A stretch of 64,000 bases of DNA from Symsagittifera roscoffensis (Eukaryota; Xenacoelomorpha; Acoela; Convolutidae), in the NCBI RefSeq assembly GCF_963678635.1, contig NC_087063.1:83439574-83503573 (forward strand), in the 5' to 3' direction. The position numbers and the translations under genes are program-made. Numbering within the stretch: position 1 is the stretch's first letter; each line of letters opens with the position of its first letter. The notes under the pieces were generated by a model that saw only the letters and a list, made by a program, of their open reading frames with translations, did no database searches and was not told the DNA's origin. Shown one piece after another: positions 52,706 to 63,416 of the stretch.

Positions 52706-52809
52706 CGGGAGGCGTTCCCGAGGAGCGTAGCGACGAGCAACGCCGGGTTAGCTATTGCCCCTTAAACCAAACGGCCATGCCTTAATATTTCGAAGGACAT
52801 GATATGAAA
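52706..52809 (-). repeat. Cassette inverted repeat, right arm (104 bp)
   Basis: Counterpart of 49158-49261. Together they bound a 3.65-kb segment with two minus-strand genes and one plus-strand gene. Confidence 0.93.
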
Positions 52810-53511
52810 TGTTTCACGGGACACTGAATGACATGAAGGAAACTTTGATTCCGATATCTTTTACACATTCAAATGACAATCTATACTTATCATGAATCGG
52901 TAACTATCAAGGTGTCAAATTTGCAAAATTTTCATTTTTTAAGTTTACTATTTTATTTCAACTTAATTAGTTAGTTGAGGGCTTTACTTTCTGAATACTT
53001 TTATCTCATGTTTCTACTTTTTATTATACCTATTTACGCAAACCAAGAAGTGGGCTTGAAATCATTAGGAAATTACTGTTTCACGGTTAAAATTAGTCAG
53101 AAAAAGTTTTAGGCTCTATCTGAATCATTCTAAGCTTTAAATTTTGTAATTTAGTGCTGAAATGTTAATTGAAAGTCTAAACCAGTCCCCTAAAAAATGC
53201 CAAAACTTTATCGCTAACCCTTAAAATTAACAGCAAAAGTTTGAGGCTGTAAATGAATCAGTTTTTAGTATACAAAACCCCTGCACTTGAGCAGAGTGAT
53301 GAGACATATAGAGCTTAAAGCTAGAATAAACCCTGTTTTTGGAAAGGAAAGTACTTATTGTCAAGACGGCGAAGTATAACTCTCGTTAATGGCTTCTACT
53401 TGCCCTTACCCGCAAAGTTTTTTGGTGCTAGTCACTTCTCGCTTTTGCTTTTTCATAACCAGTTCTACTTCTTGAAATTTTCCTGAATTACATCAATAAC
53501 TTCAACAAACA
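52810..53511. other. Region upstream of PolB
   Basis: No ORF of note; likely contains the polymerase promoter. No clear core motif. Confidence 0.4.
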
Positions 53512-54552
53512 ATGCCGAACTCTACTTCTATCGCGACACCTGTTCCTTGCCAGCAGTGCGGAAAAATACTGAGCTCTAAAAGGAACTTGAGAAGACATGA
53601 GCAAAAAGTTCACAAGATCCTTCCTCCCCCTCCTCCTCAAACTGTTTGCGATGAGTGTCTCGAGTCAATCGAGAGTTTGTCGGAAGCCCGAGAGCACGTC
53701 GAGCTGGTACATGACATGACTTCGAATAGTCATTGTATCTATTGCCATACAATATTTCTCACCGCGGAAAGCTATGGACAACACTTGCTGAAGAAGCAAG
53801 CATTGCCAGTTTGGGACGGCATTGAGACGACGTCTTCCGCTGCCCCAACGGAAAGCGCGTTCAGAGGCAAATTGCGTCGATACGATCTCAAAGTTGGTGA
53901 AAAAAGAAATGGATTTGCTTCAAGTCATGATGCAAAACAAGGAGGAAATAGATGCTCTTATACTGGAAAGGATCAAAGAGGGTCCGAACAAGGTGCAATT
54001 CCACGTGGAAGTGGGAATGATCAAAATTCCCACTGTGCAAGACGGGGACAGTGGAAACTTCGAAAGGACCAGGCTGTTTCTGAACACTAAGACATTGACA
54101 GTGTACTTCGAGGGAATAGCTGGGGTTCAATTCTTGGAACTGATTGAACATATGGTCAACCAAGTCAATTCGTTCTCTTCTCATGGTAGCGGATGGATTA
54201 TTGACAGAATTGAAAAATTGCAAATCAGTTTCGCGGCCTTCTCACCAATAAGAGCAGGATCCTACCTCGAGCTACCTGATGCAGTCAGCGCAGCATCTAC
54301 TCTGCTCACAAATATCAACACTAAAGATGATGACCGTTGCTTTCTCTACTGCTTTGTTGCCGCATATCACAATGTGAATGAGCCGGCCCTCTACCCCACA
54401 TCTAGACGGTGGCTGGAGAAAAACGAAGTCTCAACCTACAATCTTGACAAAGAAGGAATTGTGAAAATCAATGGGGAATACGAAATGCCAATGGGTCTGA
54501 TGGATATGGACAGATTTGAAAAGTTGAACAATTGTCAAATCAACGTCTTCCG
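53512..54552 (+). pseudogene. polB: PolB exon 1 (zinc finger and N-terminal region)
   Basis: The first frame (from ATG 53512) carries one clear C2H2 finger and two partial C-x2-C pairs (CDECLES, CIYCHTIF). The family-like helix DTISKLVKKEMDLLQ and what follows are in another frame that opens at 53822, so a shift lies between about 53820 and 53890. No splice sites explain it. Confidence 0.75.
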
Positions 54553-54673
54553 GTAAGCAAATTCTAATTGCCTTCTAAAAATTTTAAAATTCCTTCAATA
54601 ATGTTCTTCACCTATTCAAACACCCTTTTTATTTCATTCCAAACCTAGGTATAAAAATTATTTTTCTGTTCAG
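54553..54673 (+). other. PolB intron 1
   Basis: CG|gtaagc donor, tttttctgttcag|G acceptor, 121 nt, with stops in frame. Splicing restores the Arg codon and joins INVF to YNDGELLP. Confidence 0.85.
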
Positions 54674-57245
54674 GTACAACGATGGCGAATTGTTGCCCAT
54701 AAGAGTATCGAGCAGATTCACTACTAGCCTGATTGTGGACTTGTTGCTGCCGACAGATGGATCAAAATATCACTATGTGCTGATAAGTGATCTCCAGAAA
54801 CTGGTTGAGTACGTGCGGCACAAAGTGCACCGATTTCAATCTGAGATTTGTCGCAAATGTTTCTACACATGCGCTTCATTCGAAACTCTGAGAAGACATC
54901 AAGAACTGTGCTACCAAGACGAAGATGTCGTCATGACAATGCCCAAGCCGGGAAAAGATGACCACAAGTTCAAAAACTTAACAGCTCGTTGGTACGTACC
55001 CAGAGTAATCTACTTTGATTTGGAGTCACTGCTCTTACCAGTATACGGACCGCAACCTGATCCGCGAAAATCTAGCACGCAAACAATTGAAATCCATCAA
55101 CCGTGCGGCTACGCGTTAGCAGTAATCGAATTTGGGAAAAAAGACCTGTTAAAGTTTGAGCTTAAAAGAGGACCGAATGTGATGGAAAAGCTAATTAGCT
55201 CCCTTGAATCGTTAGCGAGACAAATTTACGTAGAAAAAAGGAAATATTACACTTTCACTGGTATAACAGACCAGGAACGGGAAGATGCTACAATTTGTTG
55301 GATATGCGAGAATGATTTTTCCGACAATGATCAAGTGGTACTTGATCATTGCCATTACACCAACAAGTTCCTGGGTTGGGCACACAATGAGTGTAACGTT
55401 AATAGAAAAACAACAAATTACATTCCAGTGGTAGCTCATAATTTGTCAAATTATGATTTACACTTTATAATCAAAGCGCTGGCATAAAGCGATTCGGAAA
55501 ACACTTTTTCCGTAATACCCGCATCTGAAGAAAAATATATATCCTTGACAATCTCAGTCTACATAAAAACGTACACGGACAAAAACGGAAAAATCAAAAA
55601 ACTCTACGAAAATCTGAGATTCATCGATTCGTATAGGTTCATGCTAGCATCGTTGGCAAAACTTGTCGATAATTTGCCCAACGAAAAGTTTTTTCTGCTG
55701 GAGAACTATTTTGAAAAACTCGGCCACTCACGTGAAAAAGTCAGTCTGTTGAAACAGAAAGGGCATTACCCCTACTCATACTTCAACTCATTCGAAAAAT
55801 TCCGAGAAACTCGCCTTCCCCCACGAGCAATAAGGAAAAATAGTCTAACAGGAGGGGATGTGAGTGTTTCAAGAAGCGAGTACAATCATGCCCTTAAAGT
55901 TTTCACCGAACTGAAGTGTGGCTCACTTGGTGATTACCACGACTTGTACTTGACTACAGATGTGCTATTGCTTGCTTCCGTTTTCGAAGCTTTTCGTGAA
56001 GTTTGCTATCAAACATACGGGCTGGATTGCGCCTGTTACTTCACGGCAAGTAACCTTTCCGGGACGCCTTTCTAAAAGTTTGTAAGCCCGAACTGAAACT
56101 CTTACCGGACCGTGAACATCTAGACCTTGTGCAGCGAATGATACGAGGAGGCATGTCGTCGGTTTACGCGCGCCGATTTTACAAAGCAAACAATAAATAC
56201 CTCGACGATTTTTCGCCCTCAGATCCATCAAGCTACATCCTCAATATTGATGCAAACAATTTGTACGGGGGGATAATGAAACACTGCCCTTTGCCCTTAA
56301 ACGATTTTTCAATAGTTGAAAAAAGTCTGGCAGACATACTGCTCACCAGCGAAACCTCAGAGTGGGGTTATATAGTTGAAGTCAATTTAACCATACCCGA
56401 AGAGCTTCACGACTTCTTTGCTGATTACCCCCTTGCCCCCTCTCGTGAAGTAGTGGACATCGGTGCAATGAGCAACGAGCAAGTCGACATGTTGGGAAAA
56501 TTGGGAATCACCACACTGCCAAAAGTGCCAAAGCTTCTACAGACCTTGCATCCTAAAGAAGGTTATGTTTTGCACTACCTTACCCTAAAATTGTACCATG
56601 AGCTGGGAATGAAAATAACTCACCTCGGAAAAGTTCTTCAGTTCCGCCAAAGTCACTGGATGGCACCCTTTGTCGACCTCAACACCCGCCTACGAAAAGC
56701 CGCGGTAAATAAATTCCAGGAGAACTTCTACAAGCTAATTGTTAATTCAGCTTTCGGTAAGACAATGGAGTCTAAGTTAGGAAGAAAGAAGCTGGAGATT
56801 GTAAGGAATGAGAGAGAACTTTTACAAAAAACAGCTCTGAGCACAATGAAAAGCTTTCAAATCATTGACGATCAATTAGCCACAATTAGCTTTTCAGTAA
56901 CAAAAATATTGTGGGATAAACCTATGATAGTTGGTGCGACCATCCTAGACCTCGCCAAGCGTTTCATGTTTCAGTTTCATTATCAAAAAATGAAACCAAA
57001 TCTAAACTTGGAACTCCTTTACTCCGACACGGATAGTTTTATTTACGCTATAAAAACTGATGACGTTTACCGAGACTTGGAGAAAATAAAAGCTAATTTC
57101 GACTTTTCAAATTACGATAAGGACCATTTCTTGTTCGAGGATACCAACAAGAAAGTTGTGCTGAAGTTCAAAGACGAGACTGGTGGGAAGCCGATCAGAG
57201 AATTCATCGCCCTAAAACCGAAACTATATTCGGTCGTCCTTAATG

Positions 57246-57573
57246 GTAAATAAAATTTAAGCCACCCTTCCACCCCCCATTCCTACCTTTTACAGAACAA
57301 AAATACCACCACCAACCTACCTACACCCCTTAATTTGTTGCATTAAACTATGGGCATTTAGCTGATTTAGGCAACATTATACAATGTTGCCTAAACGTTG
57401 ATTTATCTGACAACATATTCCCTCTTTTTTCCTCTTTTTTAATCATAATTTAGAGTCTTCTGCTCTTTTTGGTAAAATGAATCAATTTTTGTTCGGTATA
57501 AATTGAGTTGCTGAAGTGAAATGAAGCTATCCCCTACGGTTTAGAAAAGAATACTAATTTTGCTTCTGTTTAG
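57246..57573 (+). other. PolB intron 2
   Basis: AATG|gtaaat donor and ttgcttctgtttag acceptor, 328 nt. Joins the region after GKPIREFIALKPKLYSVV to KLSAKGIKRSAQRE, as in uninterrupted Polinton polymerases. Confidence 0.85.
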
Positions 57574-58091
57574 AAGGCACTCAAAAATTGAGTGCCAAAG
57601 GAATTAAACGGAGTGCACAGAGAGAACTGGTCCACCAAACCTTCAGGGACACATTATTCACTGGAAAAACAATGAGAGTGTACAACTATAATATAGTTTC
57701 GAAAGGTCACACCAATATGACAGTGAAACAAAACAAACTTGCATTATCACCATTCGACTCAAAACGTTTTCTACTTTTCGACGGAATTTCGACAGTGCCC
57801 TTTGGCCATAAAGCCGCTGAAGAAAATGCTTTTCTAGAAGACATTTACATGGACACCGAGTGGGCCAACTCATACAATGAAACTGATAACAGTTCTCCCG
57901 ATTTAACACTTCCGGATTGGGGATTTTTACAGCGGCCCTACTCAGAAGCAGAGCTGCAAGAAGCAGAAGAAGCTTCTAGTAGCCGAGTCCGTGAACGTCC
58001 CCCTATAAAAAACCCATTTATTTTATCTGAAGCTTCAGAAGAACGACCATCTAAAAAACAGCGCAAAGAAAACCAAAACAATAAACATTAA

Positions 58092-58467
58092 AGTCTGAAA
58101 CATATATTTTCAGATGATTTTTACTGTTCGTCCTTTTTATACTTCGACTTGTATATGTTTTGGTTTTTACCAATTTACAACTAATAAAATACTCGTATTG
58201 AGCTCAATCACTGTTTTAACATAAATAGCTTCAGGCAAATAAACTAGTAGACGCAAACCAAGTGTTAATTCAAACAAATGTGTGAAATCCTTAGGCTTGT
58301 TTTCAATAACAAACTTTAATAGCATGACAAATCTTTGACGAAAAGAAAGAAAGCCAGGAAATGATATCCACATGAAACTAGGACGAAAAAAGAAAAGTTC
58401 AGGAATTAGGACGATTAATTTTAATTATCGCGGGAAAAGGGACCGCTTTCAAAGGAATTAGAAGGAA
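58092..58467. other. Right subterminal region of the Polinton
   Basis: A 68-codon minus ORF (58167-58373, GFLSFRQRFVMLLKFVIENK segment) is open here; it is hydrophobic/helical and could be a small gene, but support is weak. Nothing else recognised. Confidence 0.3.
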
Positions 58468-58683
58468 TTATTGTATCGCGTCCCGGTTGTTGAGCTCAGC
58501 TTAACAAGACCCTAAGGAGGGGGTCTTTTACTTTAGGAGTGGGAACTTGCGATCATTTACAAAATCCTAGGATAGGGGTCCTCCAAAAAATTAAGGACCC
58601 CTTTCCTAGGATTTTGCTTTACGTGAGGACCCCCCCTTAGGAAGGACCCCCCCTTAGGATCCGGGACACGATACAATACTACT
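58468..58683 (-). repeat. Polinton right terminal inverted repeat
   Basis: Counterpart of 40436-40653, with the same inner bounding motif (ttgtatcgcgtcccgg) and outer end gatacaatactact. Confidence 0.92.
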
Positions 58684-58689
58684 CAGGAG
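58684..58689. repeat. Target-site duplication, right (CAGGAG)
   Basis: Identical to 40430-40435, directly outside the right terminal repeat. Confidence 0.9.
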
Positions 58690-58834
58690 CACAGTCAATC
58701 TAAGTAATGACTGTTTAAATCAGAAAAAAACCGATGCTTAGAAATTGAGATAGTAAAAAATTAACAGACAAACAAAAATCAGGCAGCTCAATTTTCCCGG
58801 AAAAAAAATCAATTTCAAAAATACTGAAAAAACA

Positions 58835-58975
58835 TGGTCAGGCCGCGATTGGAAGCCAGGCCCTAGGGTGCACAGGTAACCGCGTTACCTCAAGACCAAG
58901 TGGCAAAGAGTCTGTAACTTTCAAAATTCAATAGTGAAGCAAACTCAATTTCTAAGAAAAGTTATTTAAGGAAAA
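58835..58975 (-). repeat. tRNA-related SINE-like repeat
   Basis: On minus, GGTCTTGAGGTAACGCGGTT (A-box-like) and GGCTTCCAATCGCGG (B-box position) match the tRNA-like core of the copies at 30.9 and 33.0 kb. Confidence 0.6.
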
Positions 58976-59810
58976 AATGCAACCAGCAAAATACTCACAT
59001 CTATTAAAAACATCTCAAAAAAGCGTCTTTTCTCAATTATTACATATTAAAGCTAAACGTACCTAACATAAACTACGGGAAAACAATTTCAATTGACAAC
59101 AAAAATAATTCGTTTCTGCCTTTGAAACGAAGAATTAATCAAGAGTTTAAGAAAGGAAAAATCTATACTGGTTTACTTAAACTTAACTTTTATTCAAAAT
59201 AAATTCACTGCAATTATCATTTTTTTTTGCATCTTGTACGGTACTGAAACAAATTTAACACAGAGGCGGAGCAAATCTAGTGAATAGTAAACGACACAGA
59301 AACAACTATAGAAAAAACTGAGATAAGAAAAACAATCAGAAAAACATTCAAAAAACACTCACACGCAACAAATAAGCTTTTGGTATTAATTTAGCCACAT
59401 AGCCGACAAAAAATGGGATGACGCCCATTGAGCCGAAAAAAATGCCCTGAGAAATTGTTGTCATAAAAGTTTGAGAGATTAAGTTTTCAAACTTTAAAAT
59501 CTTTCAACAAAAACTACTGAAAATTTTTGCCTTTGAAGCAACTCAAAATAAAGTAACTAAACCGATAAACCAAGTAAAAATAAAAGCTTTTTAGCGGAAA
59601 AATGAAAACCAAGGAAAATATACAACGTCGAGACTATTAAATTCACAAATAACAGGAGTAAATTAAAACTATTTGTATCTACGATGAAAATTGCTGTCAG
59701 CACAAGAAAATTCCCGAAAGTTATCTAGCGGTAACAAAGCCGGAAATACCTTAGCAGAATCCCTTTAGGCCGAAAATTTAAAAAAAATCAAGTCCCCCAC
59801 ACCCTCAAAT

Positions 59811-59815
<5 letters not shown>

Positions 59816-59850
<35 letters not shown>

Positions 59851-59856
59851 ACAAAC
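59816..59856. repeat. CA microsatellite
   Basis: About 13 uninterrupted CA units followed by interrupted ones. Confidence 0.9.
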
Positions 59857-59879
59857 ATTATTCACGCAAAAAGAATTTG

Positions 59880-60990
59880 AGACTAATATCAAGTTAATTA
59901 GTCCCCCTCACACTCAAAACATATACACAGCTCTTGGAACGACGCAATATGAGGTGACTGAGCTGACGTAATAAAGGCCGAAATCTATCAAGACGAAAAA
60001 AAAGGAAAGATAAAACACAAAAAAAAATCAAAAATTTGTGAAGAGAAATAAGAAGTTATGAAGTCCCCCTCCCCCTCAAAACACAGACACGCACACACAA
60101 ATTTTTTTCACCTATCGGAAAAAGCCGTTGTCATGAAAAACTTGAACAATAATTTCTATTAAAACTTTTAGCATTTTGGAGCGATCCAGAGGTGAGCTTA
60201 AAAATATTGCTTCCCTTGAAAATACTCAAAATTAAGCCAGTAAGCCGATATGAAATAAGCCCAATCCTATTAAGCCGAAAAAAGGACACGAAAAAAAAAC
60301 AAAAAACAAAATTTTAACATAGGCCAAGCTGAGCTTCGCACAAATTGCGATACAGCACAAAAAAAATCGATTAACGAAAATGTCAGAAAAACCAGATCTA
60401 TAATATCAAGGTTTATAAGACATGCAAAAAACATGCCAAGACAATAGAATGTGGAACTAGCATCGGAACATAATTTACCAAACGGTAACAAATCTCTTGG
60501 TAGAAAACTTTTGAGCCGAAAAAAAAACTTTTGAAAATTTTTGAGCCGAACAAGATTTGAGATTTATGAAAAATCCCACTCGCCCTCAAAGCACTCAAAA
60601 AAATTATTTGCTTGTCAAATGGTACATTAAGAGACAACTAAGCCGATATAATATAACGCGAAACCTATTAAGCCCCAAAAAAAGGAAAACAAAAAACTGA
60701 AAACAAAGAAAGACTAATAAGCAGTTATTAAGCCCATCTCGCCCTCAAAACCATACAAACACACTTTATTCCGCTCGTCGATGAACTCATAATGAGCCCG
60801 ATAAGCCGATATTATATAGCCCAAAACTTAATAAGCCCAAAAAAAAGGAAAATAAGAAAAATAGAAAAACAAGAAAGACTAATAGGAAGTTATTAAGCCC
60901 CCTCGCTCTAAAACACAGACACACACAAATAAACTTTTTTCCTCATCGATGGACGCAATATGAGGCCGATAAACCGATCTTATTTAGGCC
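59880..60990. repeat. Loose tandem repeat, about 165-340-bp spacing
   Basis: Blocks with cgcaatatgaggc/cgataagccgata, aagccgaaaaaaagg and ccccctc.ccctcaaaacacaga recur near 59940, 60240, 60640, 60790 and 60960. Confidence 0.55.
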
Positions 60991-61889
60991 TAAACCTATC
61001 AAGCCGAAACAAAAAGGAAAAAATAGATAAAAAATTGTCATGAAAAATTTGAATTATATTTCTATTAAGATATTTATCATTTTGAGCACTCCAGAGGTAA
61101 GCAAAAAATATACGTTTCATTTGAAACCACTCAAATTTGGGCCAATAAGTAGATAAAATACAGGTTGAAATCATTTGTGCAGAATAAAGTTTTTAATCGA
61201 AAAAAAAAGTAATATATACGATGTCAAGGTTTAAAAAAAATTACAAACAAACAGCAGAGGTGAACCAGTACACCTATAAAGAATCTGTAATGAAATAAAG
61301 CATCTAAAAAATTTTAAAAAACCAAACAAGCGATAGGTTGGATGGTAAAAAAAAAGCGGAAACTAAGCCAACAAAAAGTAAACCGAAATATCATAAAAAT
61401 TCGAACAGCGAATTTATCGGAAAAACACTAAAAAGGATGCACAGTGAGATTAATAGATCAATGAGCGCAAATACGCACATACGGAATGCATGTGCATGCA
61501 CGTCGTGTCGTGTATTGCATGCAGGCTGAAATCTGTGGACAAAGTTGTTTACGGGAAAAACGTCTAGTTCCCGATTGCAATACCGTTGCTATCGCAAGGT
61601 AATCAAATGCTTTCAAAATTTGAAAAACTTACATCAACATATTTTCACATGTTTGTTTAGATTGATGTTAAATTTGAAGGAAACATACCGAGAAACACAA
61701 TTGCCAGCGTCAAAAAAGCGCAAATTGCCGCTCGGAAAACATAAAAACAAAAATCAGCTAATCCACTAATAAATATACTAATATAATACAAAAATAAATG
61801 GAAATTACTTATATATATTGAATCACTGCTTAACAATAATCTCAAAAAACTTTTCAGCAAACTCAAAAGTTTCAATGATTGCTGAACGA

Positions 61890-62165
61890 AATCTGGCATA
61901 ACCTGGTCAGATTCGAACTCAAGACCTTGGTCGTCGCAAGCATAGACATTAAATTCCAATTAACTATACCTAAATCGATGTAAGTTGTAAGAATATTCGG
62001 GTCATTCAAAACATTTTTATACAACTTTTCGCTCTCATCGCTAAAAATAATCGCTGTTCCTACCAGTTAAAACCAAATTCTTGGTAAGTGGAAGAAATGA
62101 ACTGAATATCATATGGCTGCAAAGCCGAAATAAAAAATACCATGATCTAAAAACATTTCAAAGTT
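61890..62165. repeat. Dispersed repeat, uninterrupted copy
   Basis: Counterpart of 33955-34740 with the empty site for the 323-bp insertion. Includes reverse B-box ggtcagattcgaactc. Confidence 0.6.
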
Positions 62166-62381
62166 AACCACGATCATAAATGAAATTAGTAGAGTCTATT
62201 TCGAAGTTAATTGTAACTACATGTCAGATCAATAGCAGCCAAAATACTGCAACTCATTTTTTGTTCGTACTCGTACACAAACACCCAAATTTCATGATGC
62301 TAATGGTAGGTCACTGTTATCTAGTTGCGACCCAGCAAATGAATCGCCAAAAAAACTATTCTTCTAATTTAATTCATCCAA

Positions 62382-62956
62382 TTAAATCATGGCCACAATC
62401 ATGGCTTGGGCAGCTGGCTCTGGCATGCCATGTCTACTCATGTAATGTTTCTTAAGGTCATGTTTGTACTTTGTAGAGTACTCACAAGTCCTGCAGTTGA
62501 ACACAGTACTAGTTGGAAGATGTTTGCTCTCAATATGTCTTTTCATTGAATTGAGAAGCTTCGTCTCGGAGCCGCAATACGAGCATTTATACGACGTTTC
62601 ATTAGTGGTCATATTTTGCATGACTGTCATTTGAGAACTCACGTCAATTTTTGGACCTAATGATGGAACTGAAACCTTGATTTGGGAAGCAACTGGAAGC
62701 AAATTAGAGCCTTAGTTTTGGATTTCTTAGAATCGCAGCCAGAACTCACATTGCCAGATGGTCTTTTTGGTTTTACTTTTGACGGATTTTGTAAGTCACT
62801 ATTCAAAACTTGGTCCTTTGCTCTGACAGAATCGATTATGATGTTTCCGAATAGTTTTTGCGTAACTTGATCAATTATTTCTCCGGTGACTGAAAAATGA
62901 GGTAACGAATAGCTTTTGAGCATATCTTCAGCGAAACTCAATCGGACGGATTCCAT
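62382..62956 (-). CDS. Small C2H2 zinc-finger gene (two exons)
   Basis: The first exon 62750-62956 (69 codons, MESVRLSFAEDMLKSYSLPH start) ends at a strong AAT|gtgagt donor. The second exon carries two C2H2 fingers: YKCSYCGSETKLLNSMKRHI and FNCRTCEYSTKYKHDLKKHY, then a short tail to the stop at 62382. The acceptor is uncertain: cttccag at 62693 gives a phase mismatch, while aatcaag just downstream fits phase 0. Likely nucleic-acid binding. A related gene lies directly upstream. Confidence 0.6.
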
Positions 62957-63416
62957 TTATGAACAGGTAATCTGAAACTCTTGCGCTTTCAATGGGTTGT
63001 GTTAAATTCCACATACAGACAAATAATTCAATCATTCTAAAACGCTTTAATTTTGAAAAAAGATTGAGGCTTCTTGGATTTTTGCACGAAGAAAACTTCA
63101 AAATTAAAATACAAAATGCAATACGACCTTTCTTTTTTGAGTATCATAATAAAAAAGTATGCCTAAAACCAGAATCCGAATACATGAACGACAAATAAAA
63201 ATTACACAAAGGCCAACGAATCAAGGAATAGGTATATTTCTGAAGAAAACAACAACAACTAACAAGCTCCTGCTCGAACAAACTCTGCATGGGTGATGTT
63301 GTTCCGATTCGATACTTGAGATCCAACCGGGATCGCTTTAACTATCCTCTCTTTGGTGCCACTTTAGTGACGAATTGCCACCCCTATAATGAAACAATTC
63401 AACGGTTCAGCATCAG

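Larger units (their letters stand above)
53512..58091 (+). pseudogene. polB: Protein-primed DNA polymerase B with two introns, broken
   Basis: Exons 53512-54552, 54674-57245 and 57574-58091 with GT-AG introns of 121 and 328 nt whose phases (2 and 1) agree. N-terminal C2H2 finger (CQQCGKILSSKRNLRRHEQK). Exo I YFDLES (about 55012), a C-x2-C/DHCH/ECN endonuclease-VII-like zinc module (55300-55400), Exo II AHNLSNYDLHF, Exo III YLTTDVLLLASVFE. Polymerase motif A ILNIDANNLYG (56236), motif B KLIVNSAFGKT (56733) and motif C YSDTDS (57020-57037). Breaks: frame change near 53870, TAA at 55485-55487 right after Exo II, and frame change near 56060. The C-terminus is acidic then basic (SKKQRK). Confidence 0.92.
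40436..58683 (+). mobile_element. Polinton/Maverick (adintovirus-like) element, 18,248 bp
   Basis: Inverted terminal repeats begin 5'-AGTAGTATTG and the element is flanked by perfect CAGGAG duplications, both classic for Polintons. It encodes the full hallmark set: protein-primed DNA polymerase B, retroviral-type integrase, FtsK/HerA-type packaging ATPase, adenain-like protease, double-jelly-roll major capsid and single-jelly-roll minor capsid. Most genes are on the plus strand and overlap or abut. The ATPase and polymerase are disrupted, so the copy is probably dead or dependent on others. It sits upstream of gamma-tubulin. Confidence 0.95.
58690..62381. other. Intergenic, repeat-rich
   Basis: No supported gene. 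Contains tRNA-like repeat copies (58835-58975 and 61890-61950), a CA microsatellite (59816-59856), an unusual run of C-rich phrases (agtccccctc.ccctcaaaacac) repeated near 59790, 59910, 60065, 60575, 60735 and 60900, and the dispersed repeat at 61890-62165. Confidence 0.55.

Noticed and set aside
52528-52740. 70-codon minus frame at the cassette right arm
   Set aside because: Its first codons come from the inverted-repeat arm and the rest is low-complexity; no support.
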